64,000 nucleotides of DNA from assembly GCF_024699945.1 (NCBI RefSeq), contig NZ_JAJOMY010000001.1, positions 1,612,001 to 1,676,000 on the forward strand, written 5' to 3'. The notes under the pieces were generated by a model. That model had not been told where the DNA came from. It saw nothing but the letters and a program-made list of their open reading frames with translations, and made no database searches. Source of the DNA: Phenylobacterium sp. J426. GTDB lineage: Bacteria > Pseudomonadota > Alphaproteobacteria > Caulobacterales > Caulobacteraceae. Shown in pieces: positions 50,919 to 59,267 of this stretch. A program made the position numbers and the translations under genes. Position 1 is the first letter of the stretch; each line of letters opens with the position of its first letter.

Positions 50919-51254
50919 TTACTGCGTGGGCGGGGTCGTGCCGGTTGTCGTTCCGGTGGTCGTGCCCGTCGTTCCTGTCGTGCCGGTGGTCCCGGTAGCG
51001 CCCATCGTGCCGCCCGTGGCGGGATCCGTGGTCGTGCCCATCGTGCCGGTAGTGGTTCCCGTCGTCGTGCCGGTCGCGCCCATGGCGGGGTCGGTGGTCA
51101 TGGCCGGGTCGGTGGCGCCGGTCATCGCCGAGGTGTCCGCGGCCGTGCCCATGGTGGCGGCGTCGGTGGCGGCCGGTTCCTCGGTCTTCTGGCCGCAGGC
51201 GGCGAGGCCGGCGGCCGCGAGGATGGCGGCGGCAGTCGTCAGTCGAAGCTTCAC
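50919..51254 (-). CDS. Low-complexity Thr/Gly-rich lipoprotein
   Basis: A 111-residue protein with lipoprotein signal MKLRLTTAAAILAAAGLAAC (lipobox LAAC, Cys20). After about 20 ordinary residues the rest is Thr/Gly/Ala/Met-rich, with stretches such as TGTTTGTTTGTMG and a TGT-based tail ending TPPTQ. The DNA is a degenerate short tandem array, prone to length change. Function unknown; it may be a surface linker or a variable tail. Confidence 0.65.
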   Translation of the reverse strand: MKLRLTTAAAILAAAGLAACGQKTEEPAATDAATMGTAADTSAMTGATDPAMTTDPAMGATGTTTGTTTGTMGTTTDPATGGTMGATGTTGTTGTTGTTTGTTTGTTPPTQ

Positions 51255-51436
51255 TCTGGATTCTCCCTGAACCGTATCCCCCGACCCTGAGGAGATCTTA
51301 TCCGGGTTTTGGAGCTCGCAATATCGTGAATGTTACTTTTCGCCGCAGCAGCCACCTTATTTCGCTGCGCGATAGCGCCGCGAAAGCTTGGCCGTATGCT
51401 AGGATATCTTTTGATAATCCAGCGGAGCCGCCGGGT

Positions 51437-51847
51437 TTACTGCTCAGCTATGGGCGCGAAGACAGGCGCCGGGGGACCGTCGCCCTCGGTCGGCTGGAAC
51501 CGCACCTTCACGCGCAGGCCGATCCTCAGCGCCTCGGGTTCGACGTCCACGAAGTTGGTCAGCATCCGCGGGCCCTCGTCGAGGGTGACGTAGCCTATCG
51601 CGTAAGGGCCCGTGGGCGAGCGCCGCATGATCGAGAACGTGTAGACCTCGCCCTCGCCGGCGCTCTCCTCCCAAACCGTCGCGTCGCTGGCGCAGAAGGG
51701 GCAGATCGTCCGCGGGTACCAGTGCGCCTTCGAACATGCGGTGCAGCGCTTCACCAGGAACCGGCCTTGGGCCGCGGCGTCCCAGAACGGCTTGCTCTCG
51801 AGGGTGACGGCGGGGGCGGGGATCGGACGGCTCATGACGTCGGACAT
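51437..51847 (-). CDS. DUF35-type zinc-ribbon/OB-fold protein, partner of the thiolase-like protein
   Basis: A 136-residue protein. A rubredoxin-like zinc ribbon has Cys35, 38, 49 and 52 (CTACSKAHWYPRTICPFC), followed by an OB fold (GEVYTFSIMRRSPTGPYAIG, GYVTLDEGPRMLTNFVDVEP). Such DUF35 proteins bind thiolase-like partners in acyl-CoA or steroid side-chain pathways, for example ChsH2-type domains with Ltp2 aldolases. Here the start is 4 bp after the thiolase-like stop, so the two are co-transcribed. Confidence 0.9.
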   Translation of the reverse strand: MSDVMSRPIPAPAVTLESKPFWDAAAQGRFLVKRCTACSKAHWYPRTICPFCASDATVWEESAGEGEVYTFSIMRRSPTGPYAIGYVTLDEGPRMLTNFVDVEPEALRIGLRVKVRFQPTEGDGPPAPVFAPIAEQ

Positions 51848-51851
51848 CTCT

Positions 51852-53045
51852 CTAGGCCTCCCGTTCGAGGATCAGGGTCGCCGCCCCGTGGCGGATGCCC
51901 AGCGAGCCGCCGGTGCCGTGCGCCACGGCCAGGTCGCAGTTCGGCACCTGCACCTTCGGATGCGCTTCTCCGCGCAACTGGCGCACCGCCTCGATAATCT
52001 TCGTCATGCCGCCCCGGTTCGTCGGGTGGTTGTTGCAGAGCCCACCGCCGTCCGTGTTGAAGGGCAGCTTGCCGATGCCTGAGATGAGGTTGCCGTCGGC
52101 GACGAACTTCCCGCCCTCGCCCTTCCTGCAGAAGCCCAGGTCCTCGAGCTGCATCAGCACCGTGATGGTGAAGCTGTCGTAGATCGAGGCGTACTTTATG
52201 TCGGCCGGCGTCACGCCCGCCTCATCGAAGGCCCGCGGCCCCGACCAAACGGCGCCTGAATAGGTCAGGTCGATGTCGCCGCCCAGCACGCCCTTCGGCG
52301 CCTCCCCGGCGCCCAGCAACCGGACGCGTGGCCGGTCCAGGCCCCTGGCGACCTCGGGAGAGGTGACGATCACCGCCCCGCCGCCGTCGGTGACCACGCA
52401 GCAGTCGAGCAGGTGCAGCGGGTCCGAGATCATCCGCGAGTTCACCACGTCTTCCACGGTGACCACGTCCTTCAGATAGGCGTGGTCGTTCCACTGGGCG
52501 TGATGGCTGGCGGCCACCTTGATCCAGGCCAGCTGCTCCGAGGTCGTGCCGAACTCGTGCATGTGGCGCATGGCGGCCATGCCGTAGGTGTTGTGGGTCG
52601 AGCCGCCGTAGATGTGCTCGAAACCGGCCTCGGGCGGTCCGTCGGAAAGGCCGCTGCCCCCGCCGCCGGGACGGAGGCTCGCGCCCGGCCGATTGCCGCC
52701 GTTGCGCGGGCGCCCGGCGAGCGTGATCAGCGCCACCTGGCACTTGCCCGCCGCGATCGCCTGCGCCGCGTGGCCCACGTGCACGAGATAGGACGAGCCG
52801 CCGGTCTCGGTGGAATCCATGTGCCTGACGTTCCGCAGGCCCATGTAGTCGATCATCGAGAGGCCGCCGAAGCCCGGCGCATCACCGGCGCAGAAATAGG
52901 CGTCCACATCTGCGAACGAGAGGCCGGCGTCCTCCAGCGCACCCTTGGCGCACTCCGCGTGTAGCTGGGCGGTCGTCTTGTCGGGCGCGTCGCGGGTCGG
53001 GTGCTCGAAGGCCCCCATCACATAGGCCTTGCCCTTGATGCTCAT
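51852..53045 (-). CDS. Thiolase-superfamily protein lacking the nucleophilic Cys (possible Ltp2-like aldolase)
   Basis: A 397-residue thiolase-fold protein. Where thiolases have a nucleophilic Cys (C-x-S-G), this one reads MDSTETGGSSYLVHVGHAAQ, with no Cys. C-terminal GGGLCNNHPTNRGGMTKIIE and VAHGTGGSLGIRHGAATLIL keep the overall fold. Cys-less thiolase-like proteins with a DUF35 partner include steroid side-chain retro-aldolases such as Ltp2. A lipid-transfer-like acyltransferase is the alternative. It leads the DUF35 gene and lies at the edge of the genomic island. Confidence 0.87.
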   Translation of the reverse strand: MSIKGKAYVMGAFEHPTRDAPDKTTAQLHAECAKGALEDAGLSFADVDAYFCAGDAPGFGGLSMIDYMGLRNVRHMDSTETGGSSYLVHVGHAAQAIAAGKCQVALITLAGRPRNGGNRPGASLRPGGGGSGLSDGPPEAGFEHIYGGSTHNTYGMAAMRHMHEFGTTSEQLAWIKVAASHHAQWNDHAYLKDVVTVEDVVNSRMISDPLHLLDCCVVTDGGGAVIVTSPEVARGLDRPRVRLLGAGEAPKGVLGGDIDLTYSGAVWSGPRAFDEAGVTPADIKYASIYDSFTITVLMQLEDLGFCRKGEGGKFVADGNLISGIGKLPFNTDGGGLCNNHPTNRGGMTKIIEAVRQLRGEAHPKVQVPNCDLAVAHGTGGSLGIRHGAATLILEREA

Positions 53046-53461
53046 GAGCCGCCCCCAGACCGTGTCTTCGAAGAATTCCCGCAGCGCCTTACCGCGCCCG
53101 GGGCGGCGGGCGCAACGCTGACCGAAGGGAAGTCGGCGACCCGGGCGCCGTCGCGGCCCGCGGCTGCAGGCGAACGCGACCGCCGATGAGGCTGCGCCGC
53201 GCCACGCGGGAACGGGCGCTGTGGTGCGCCCGGACGGTCGGCTGTCGAACTAGGAAATGGCGGAGAGGGTGTCCGCCCAACCACGTTATTGTTGCTCGCC
53301 TTTTGCCGCTCTCTCCCCTCCTTCCTACAAAGCTAACCACAATCGGCTACCGGGAGTCTGCTCGCAGCGGCGGAAGGCCAGCATGCCCGAGCCGATAATT
53401 GCGCTCGAGGATGAGGCGGTACTCGCAACCATACTCATTGATCGAACGCAGCGCGCGTAGG
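53046..53461. other. Gene-free junction with a tRNA-Ser 3'-end-like fragment at 53258-53271
   Basis: 416 bp without a convincing gene. The left half is high GC like the core. At 53258-53271 TGGCGGAGAGGGTG is the reverse complement of a tRNA-Ser 3' end including CCA (CACCCTCTCCGCCA). No full tRNA is present here. Immediately to the right the sequence becomes A+T-richer and stays so. This looks like the island's left attachment site. Confidence 0.55.
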
Positions 53462-54151
53462 TCAGTGCCAGCAGACGTTGCCGCCGTGCGCCATAACGTG
53501 ACGGTAGAACACCCGGTCAACCGCCCGGACGAAATCTGAAATATCTCGGAGTAGCCGCCTAACATCGCCGATAGTTAGATCGTCGGGCGAAGCATGCGCG
53601 ATGTTGGTCCTAACACTTTGAAACCCTTCAATGAGGCCCTCCGCGTCACGAGATAGGATGCGCGACACCTCAGCATGGATGTTGTTGATACCGAGCCGAT
53701 AGAAGAGGCGCTTCAGATTTTTATTGGACGGGTATGCCGTGTTTTCGTGCAGGTACACGCCGTTGATGTACGTCGGCAATTCCGCCTTGCCCTGCATGAT
53801 ATCCCAGAGGGCCGCTTTGGACTCTAACGCGCGGAATATCTTAGCCTCGTCTCCGGTCGACATATACGCCTCAAGAGACCCTGCGAGCGCCTTGGTGAAG
53901 TATCTTGCCCGAGCCGGGTGAGGCACCTTCGCACCAAGGTTATTGGCCTTCAGCTTCTGAACCCAGCCCTCAACGATCAAACGTATATAGGTCTCGAGCG
54001 CGGCGCAGGTTTGAAACACTGCGCACTGGAAGGTCATGTCGCGGACACCCCGGAGACTCGCGCCCAGTTTTTGAGCGGCCCGAGCTTCCTGAAGTAACTC
54101 TTCTACTCGGGCCTCGAAGTCGATGCGGTACGCGCTGCGGCTATACGGCAT
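53462..54151 (-). CDS. HEPN-domain protein (RiboL-PSP-like) of a DUF262-HEPN pair
   Basis: A 229-residue all-helical protein. It carries the HEPN RNase motif R-x4-H as RTNIAH at 181-186. The N-terminal part (YRIDFEARVEELLQEARAAQ, FQTCAALETYIRLIVEGWV) matches RiboL-PSP-HEPN-type proteins. The start MPYSRSAYRI (ATG 54151) overlaps the DUF262 gene by 11 bp; an upstream in-frame extension to 54334 lies inside that gene. HEPN proteins with this motif often cleave RNA in toxin-antitoxin or abortive-infection systems. Its partner may activate or restrain it. Confidence 0.78.
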   Translation of the reverse strand: MPYSRSAYRIDFEARVEELLQEARAAQKLGASLRGVRDMTFQCAVFQTCAALETYIRLIVEGWVQKLKANNLGAKVPHPARARYFTKALAGSLEAYMSTGDEAKIFRALESKAALWDIMQGKAELPTYINGVYLHENTAYPSNKNLKRLFYRLGINNIHAEVSRILSRDAEGLIEGFQSVRTNIAHASPDDLTIGDVRRLLRDISDFVRAVDRVFYRHVMAHGGNVCWH

Positions 54152-55247
54152 AGTTGTCAAGGAAGCCCTTAAACATATCAATTCGTGTTTTAACGGCAGT
54201 TTCGTCGCTAGTTGCCTGCCTGATACTGTTCGAGAACTTTTCATCTCCAAACAGGTCAGCGACTCGCCGCTGGAACGTCGCCGGGTCGACTTCTCCACTC
54301 TTGATAAGCGCACTTCCGGTCTCTGCAAAACCAATCATTTCGGCATCGTAGAGAGCGGCATTGAAGCCCGTTGGGCTTCCAAGGCTCTTGTCGTAAATCC
54401 GGAACGCGTAACGACCGAGTAGCTTATGTATAAGCTCGAGCGTATCTTGAAAGTCGCGCTCCCAGATTGCCATCTGTTCGGCACTTATTTTCTGATGCGT
54501 GGCGCTGAACGCATCTAGGAAGCTGGCAAGCGGCTTCTCGTATTTATCGCGCGCATGTCGAAAGGCGTAATACCGGAGGATCAACTCCGCTCCTCGCATT
54601 CTAGTATCTTTGCGCGTCCCCGTGATGGTCCGCCATGCATCACCCTTAGCTTGCCTATCGACAGTCTCGATAAGGAGCCCATGGTTGATGCCGTGGCGTA
54701 ACTCTTGCGCATTTAGCTTTACTGAGCCGGTGTTTAGCCGCTCAAAGACATCAAACTTGATCTGCGGATGCGTTTCTCTGAGGATTGTAATACAGCGTAT
54801 GGTGCGATTGTTTATATGATCCCTGAACCGCGGGTCTAGCGTGCTCCAGCTAAGACCATTTAGCTCCGGATATGTTGTTAGACCTTGAAGCTCAAATCCG
54901 TCGTTAAGGAAAAGCTTCAGGGACAAGAGGCGCTGATTGCCATCAATTACTAAAAGCTTGTTGTCTGATGTCTGGCTGAAATACACCACCGGAATGGGGC
55001 ATTGGATAAGAAGCGACTCAATGAGGCGGGAAGCCTGATTGCGCGTCCAGACATATCCGCGCTGGAACTCAGGTATCTCGAGCTTGCCGTTGGCGAGATA
55101 CGAATGAAGCGAAGAGACCGTTAGGTCGGCGGTTTCTGTGTGGAGACGCCTTTGCTCGGGCGGGACGTTTCGTAGTTCGAGCTCGTCCTCCTCCTGCACG
55201 ATAGGGAAGAGGCGATCTGCCAGCGTCCGTTGATTTTCCACGCCCAC
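54141..55247 (-). CDS. DUF262-domain (ParB/GmrSD-like nuclease fold) protein
   Basis: A 368-residue protein. The N-terminal DUF262 fold has EIPEFQRGYVWTRNQASRLI (from 57) and the signature IDGNQRLLSL (DGxQR at 102-106), related to ParB/Srx and to the S part of GmrSD type IV enzymes. A helical C-terminal region (about 210-365) is not recognised by me. It probably hydrolyses NTP or acts as a nuclease, as in GmrSD, but here the DUF1524 HNH half is absent and a HEPN gene follows instead. GTG 55247 is the start. It is divergent from the recombinase gene. Confidence 0.85.
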   Translation of the reverse strand: MGVENQRTLADRLFPIVQEEDELELRNVPPEQRRLHTETADLTVSSLHSYLANGKLEIPEFQRGYVWTRNQASRLIESLLIQCPIPVVYFSQTSDNKLLVIDGNQRLLSLKLFLNDGFELQGLTTYPELNGLSWSTLDPRFRDHINNRTIRCITILRETHPQIKFDVFERLNTGSVKLNAQELRHGINHGLLIETVDRQAKGDAWRTITGTRKDTRMRGAELILRYYAFRHARDKYEKPLASFLDAFSATHQKISAEQMAIWERDFQDTLELIHKLLGRYAFRIYDKSLGSPTGFNAALYDAEMIGFAETGSALIKSGEVDPATFQRRVADLFGDEKFSNSIRQATSDETAVKTRIDMFKGFLDNYAV

Positions 55248-55341
55248 TTTATACCCGCCGAATGACCTTAGATGCGTCCCAGTGTTGGCGAAGCTTCGCT
55301 TCCCATCAAGCGGGGTTCTGCAAACCGGAAAGGACCGCTTT

Positions 55342-55433
55342 CGATACCTTAGCGTTAGCCGTATCGTAAAATAGGCTTGACCCTAGTTTCGATGCGATTC
55401 AAAACCGATGCGGGTTTTGGATACGGATAGGGG
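55342..55433. promoter_or_regulatory. Inverted-repeat cluster upstream of the serine recombinase (candidate res/operator)
   Basis: CGATAC (55342-55347) with GTATCG (55361-55366), and CAAAACC (55400-55406) with GGTTTTG (55413-55419) around GATGCG. The motif GATAC recurs at 55420-55424, giving three half-sites in 85 bp. AGGGG (55429-55433) serves the recombinase GTG. Resolvases usually bind res sites placed like this next to their gene. Confidence 0.45.
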
Positions 55434-55439
55434 CTATCG

Positions 55440-56063
55440 GTGCGAGTCTTCGCCTATTGCCGCGTAAGCACGGCTGATCAAGCCACTGCAAACCAAGTGG
55501 CCGAGATACGTAGCGCAGGTTTTCAGATCGACGAGCGTCGCGTAATCGAGGAGACGGTTTCCGGCTCCGTCCCCGCGCGCGAACGGAAAGAGTTTGCGCG
55601 GCTCCTAGACCGGCTTGAGCCCGGCGACGTGCTGGTTGTCACCAAGCTAGATCGGCTCGGCCGCAACGCTATGGATGTCCGCTCAGTGGTGGAGGCATTG
55701 GCGGCTATCGGTGTGCGGACGCATTGCTTGGCGCTTGGTGGCGTAGACCTAACGAGCGCCGCAGGTCGGATGACGATGTCCGTGATTGCCGCCGTCGCGG
55801 AGTTCGAGCGGGACTTACTAATCGAGAGAACGCAGGCGGGTCTTAGTCGCGCAAAGGCTAGCGGCGTGAAGCTCGGCCGCCGCGCCTCTTTAAGTGCTAG
55901 CGAGCAGAAGGAAGTTGTTAGGCTTCTAGGCGAAGGCGCGTCCCTCGGCGCATTAGCTAAGAGCTATGGGGTTTCCAAATCCGCTATCCAGCGCATAGCG
56001 GCTAAACGGTTAGCGCTAGCATCGGCCGACGTCAGCCGAAGCGCTGCTAGCGCTAGCGTCTAG
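55440..56063 (+). CDS. Serine recombinase (resolvase/invertase family)
   Basis: A 207-residue protein. The N-terminal catalytic domain has the active-site serine in MRVFAYCRVSTADQ (Ser10) and conserved VVTKLDRLGRNAMDV (catalytic Arg). GRMTMSVIAAVAEFERDLLI leads to helix E. The C-terminal HTH is LGALAKSYGVSKSAIQRIAA. GTG 55440 follows AGGGG. It is in a lower-GC context rich in CTAG-containing codons. It is 2 bp from the downstream peptidase gene and divergent from the DUF262 gene. It may resolve or invert island DNA. Confidence 0.92.
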   Translation: MRVFAYCRVSTADQATANQVAEIRSAGFQIDERRVIEETVSGSVPARERKEFARLLDRLEPGDVLVVTKLDRLGRNAMDVRSVVEALAAIGVRTHCLALGGVDLTSAAGRMTMSVIAAVAEFERDLLIERTQAGLSRAKASGVKLGRRASLSASEQKEVVRLLGEGASLGALAKSYGVSKSAIQRIAAKRLALASADVSRSAASASV

Positions 56064-56065
56064 CA

Positions 56066-56587
56066 ATGCCATCTTACCAAGGCGCGCTCGACGGGCTTTG
56101 CGGTCCGTACGCTATCGTCAATGCACTAGAGCTATGCGGCCTCGGCCATCATCGCGAGACGCTGTTTCGAGCGGCTTGCTCGATATCACTTAGCTCAGCT
56201 TGGCCCACGCCCGTTTGGCTGGGCACCAGCTATTGCGATCTAAAGCGCATGGTCCGGGCGTGCCTTAGCAGCCCCGTGAATCGGCACGGCATAAGCGCGC
56301 GCTACCCGTTAGCGGGACGGGTTCCGGCTAGTAACCACCACTATTGGACGCGCTTCGATGAGGCATTTAGCGACCCACGCGCTATGTGCGGGATAATCGG
56401 CCTTCGCCACCCAAGCCAGCATTGGGTGGTCGCGCTGCCGGACGGCGGCAGGATCGCGTTTATCGACTCTTGCGCTGAGAGGCCGGTCTATCGGAAAAAC
56501 CGCGCTGCTCTGTTCGCAGGTTTCCGCCGCCCAAAGCCGAGCCAATGGCTGGTAGATCGTAGTGAGCTAATAATCTTCCGCCGCTAA
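56066..56587 (+). CDS. Papain-like (C39-type) cysteine peptidase, coupled to the recombinase
   Basis: A 173-residue protein. Catalytic residues in papain-fold order: Gln5 and Cys12 in SYQGALDGLCGPYAIVNALE, His119 in HPSQHWVVALPDG, Asp134 in IAFIDSCAE. This fits a small C39-like or bacteriocin-processing-like peptidase. There is no signal peptide or membrane segment. The start is 2 bp after the recombinase stop, so they are co-transcribed. Such a pairing with a serine recombinase is unusual to me. Target unknown. Confidence 0.72.
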   Translation: MPSYQGALDGLCGPYAIVNALELCGLGHHRETLFRAACSISLSSAWPTPVWLGTSYCDLKRMVRACLSSPVNRHGISARYPLAGRVPASNHHYWTRFDEAFSDPRAMCGIIGLRHPSQHWVVALPDGGRIAFIDSCAERPVYRKNRAALFAGFRRPKPSQWLVDRSELIIFRR

Positions 56588-56699
56588 CCCCCTGCCGCCG
56601 GACATCGGAGGCGTTGCAGCGGCGCGCTCGGTTCGAGCAAACAAGCAGCGACGTCACCCACTAAGGCGCCCTGCGAGTCCCGTACGCGCGCTCTGCGCA

Positions 56700-59267
56700 C
56701 TAGCTCGCCTTCAGCATCAACGCGTTATCTTCCTTTGCCACGACCGTGTCATAGAGGCCGTAGTGCGTGAGGCCCTTGTGACTTTCGATTCCGCTATAGC
56801 GAAGGGAGGCATCTTCATATCGGCGGAATGCAAAAACAGCCTCATTCATCCGCTCTGTATTGAAGACCTTCAACCGAACCAACAGATGAAAGTCCGCAAC
56901 CGTTAGGCCAGTTACCGCAAGGAACAAATCCGGTTCCAGCTTGGTGATCACGTCCTGAAGCGTGTTCTCTCGGAAATCGGTAAGATACATAAAGGCCGGA
57001 ATGCGCGTCGCAAACTTGATAAGCTTCTCTTGTACAAGCTTTCGCTTGCTTTTGTATTCGCGCTCCTCCTCCGTGAGCTCTCTTTTCTCACCCGGAGTAA
57101 GCTCGCGTTCCTTGGCCTTACTCTTGAGTTCCTTGACCTTGCCGCTTTTGTTGATGATCGTTTCGATCACATTGTCGCCCAACGCTCGCCAGCCTTCGAT
57201 ACGTTCGACGGCCGCCATTGCCTCCGGGCTATCGAGCACGCGTCGAAGCGTGTCGTTGTCTACGTTGACTAGCAGAGCTGACTCCCACTTGCGGGCGAGC
57301 AGCGTGGCCGATGTGCCGGACATCGCAATGTCCAAGATCCCACCAGCATCGATTTGCGTCATGTTCGCGCCATCGTAGGCGAGCACTGGCAGGAAAGACA
57401 CTAGTTCCCGAACAGCATTTTCGGGGTTTGGCTCCCCGGGGACAGGCCGATCCCGTACTCGGACAGCTGCCGCAGCGCGCGCGTCGGCGCAAAATCGAAC
57501 ACGAAGCAGACGGGCTTGAGGATTTCTTCCTCGTTAGGATTGTCACCGTTGGGATTCCTGATTGACCAAGGCGACTGCACTCGGAACGCCGCCTGAAAAT
57601 ACGTCTCCGGCGATTTGAGGTTGCGGAGCATCAAGATCGAGGACCATTGCGCCACCGTCACCCCGGTCGTCAGCTTGCCGCATGACAACGTGATGGTCTT
57701 GGAATCAAAGCCGCTGCCGATGGCCTCGCGAACCGGGGGGCAGGGCATCGAGGCCAGTTCCTGCTGAAGCTCCCGCGGCGACGATGACTTTGTAATCGTG
57801 CCAAAAGGTGTTGTGTCGCTCTGCTAAGAGGTTAGCCATCGCATGGCAGGCGGCCACGTTGGGCAGGAACCAGAACGAATGCTGCAGGTAGGGTAATAAC
57901 CGTACGTCTGAATAGGGGAACGGGGGTCGCGTGCTGGTCTTTAGGCTTTCGACTGCGTGCGGCGCGTAGCCCCCACGAATGATGTCCAGCCATTTCTGCA
58001 CATCGCTCTTATGTTTGAAGACTGCTGAGTCCGCTGCGCCAGTCGCTGCAAAGAACGCGTTCAAGTCAAATTCGTCGAACTCCCCGGCACTCGCAATAGC
58101 GAGCAGCTCGTCCGGCATTTGATAGGTGAGCAGCCGCATCTGGGGCAGCGCGCCGTAAGGGTTTCGCTTGCCGGGGTTCAGTGTCGCAAACTCGGCTTTG
58201 GCGCGCTGCTCGTCCGTATACGTCCAGTTGAAGATCTGCTCCTCAATGAACTCGCCGGTCGCTAGCGCCTTGAATGGAGTGCCGGAGAGATAAAGGTAAG
58301 CGCGGGTGGTGATTGGCAGAAACTCGGCCTCATGCTCCGAGAGCACGCTCAAGCCTTGGTTCACTTCGTCCAGATCGGCCGCGTACTCGAGGCTCGCTTC
58401 TCGCCGCGCAACTGCCGCATCTTCTCCTTCAAATAACTCCTTAGCCGTCTCCCGCCACGCGCCGAAGTGGTACTCGTCAAATACGACCAAGTCCCATTTG
58501 ATCGTATGTAGCCACTCATTTCGGGCCTTGATGTTCCCTATACGGTCACGTCCGAGCAGATCTTGGAATGAGCCAAAATAGACGACAGGTTTGTCATCAT
58601 CGATTTGGCTGGGGTCGCGACCGGAACTACGGGACAGATACTGCCAGCCGTCGAAATCAATGTGGTTTTCGAGGTCAGCCCGCCACGCATCCTCGACAGC
58701 AGGCTTGAAGGTCACCACCAGAACTCTCTTGGCACCCAGCCTCCTCGCAAGCTGGTAAGTCGTGAAGGTTTTTCCGAAGCGCATCTTGGCGTTCCAGAGG
58801 AACCTCGGGACAGCGTTGCTGTCCTGCTGCCAGCGAGACTCATAATACGCACGCGTCTGCTCCACAGCCTCCGCTTGCTCCCTGCGCGGCGCGAAGCTTT
58901 CGTGGTGCGTGCCTGTGAATTGCTGGCCTGAACGTAGCTCAGCGATCACCGTCCTCACGTCGGCAACGGTGCAGTGCATCCACTCGAGCTGGGGATTGGC
59001 AAAGCCTTTCCGCTTTAAAGCCTCGCGCACCGCATGATCAGTGATGATGCTTCCGTCATCCCTTTCAGCACTCTCGTCGAGTTCTATACTGAAATTTGTG
59101 ATAGCAGCGGTCCTTAGCTGCTCATTAATACGCTGCTTCACATCACGGGTTGTCTGTCCGACTTTGAGAAGACCAGCGTGCTCCGCGTCTGCAATGGCAT
59201 ATGCATAGATACGCGGCCGCGCTTCCGGCTTTGGAGAGAGGATTTCCTCAATAGGAGGCTTATTCAT
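56700..59267 (-). CDS. GIY-YIG/T5orf172-domain DExH helicase of an R-M-like operon, two apparent frameshifts
   Basis: About 855 residues when corrected. Numbering below is from an alternative ATG at 59291. The N-terminal domain RIYAYAIADAEHAGLLKVGQ (about 28-47) is T5orf172/GIY-YIG-like. The SF2 motor has Walker A-like KMRFGKTF (169-176), DEYH (272-275), YLSGTPFKA, SCGKLTTGVTV and the arginine motif QAAFRVQSPW. The frame breaks at G6 57735-57740 (one extra base) and CCCCGGGG 57434-57441 (one missing base). Correcting both joins three partial frames to 56700. The start at 59267 overlaps the methylase stop (ATGAATAA), better than 59291. It likely acts as the restriction subunit. Confidence 0.82.
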
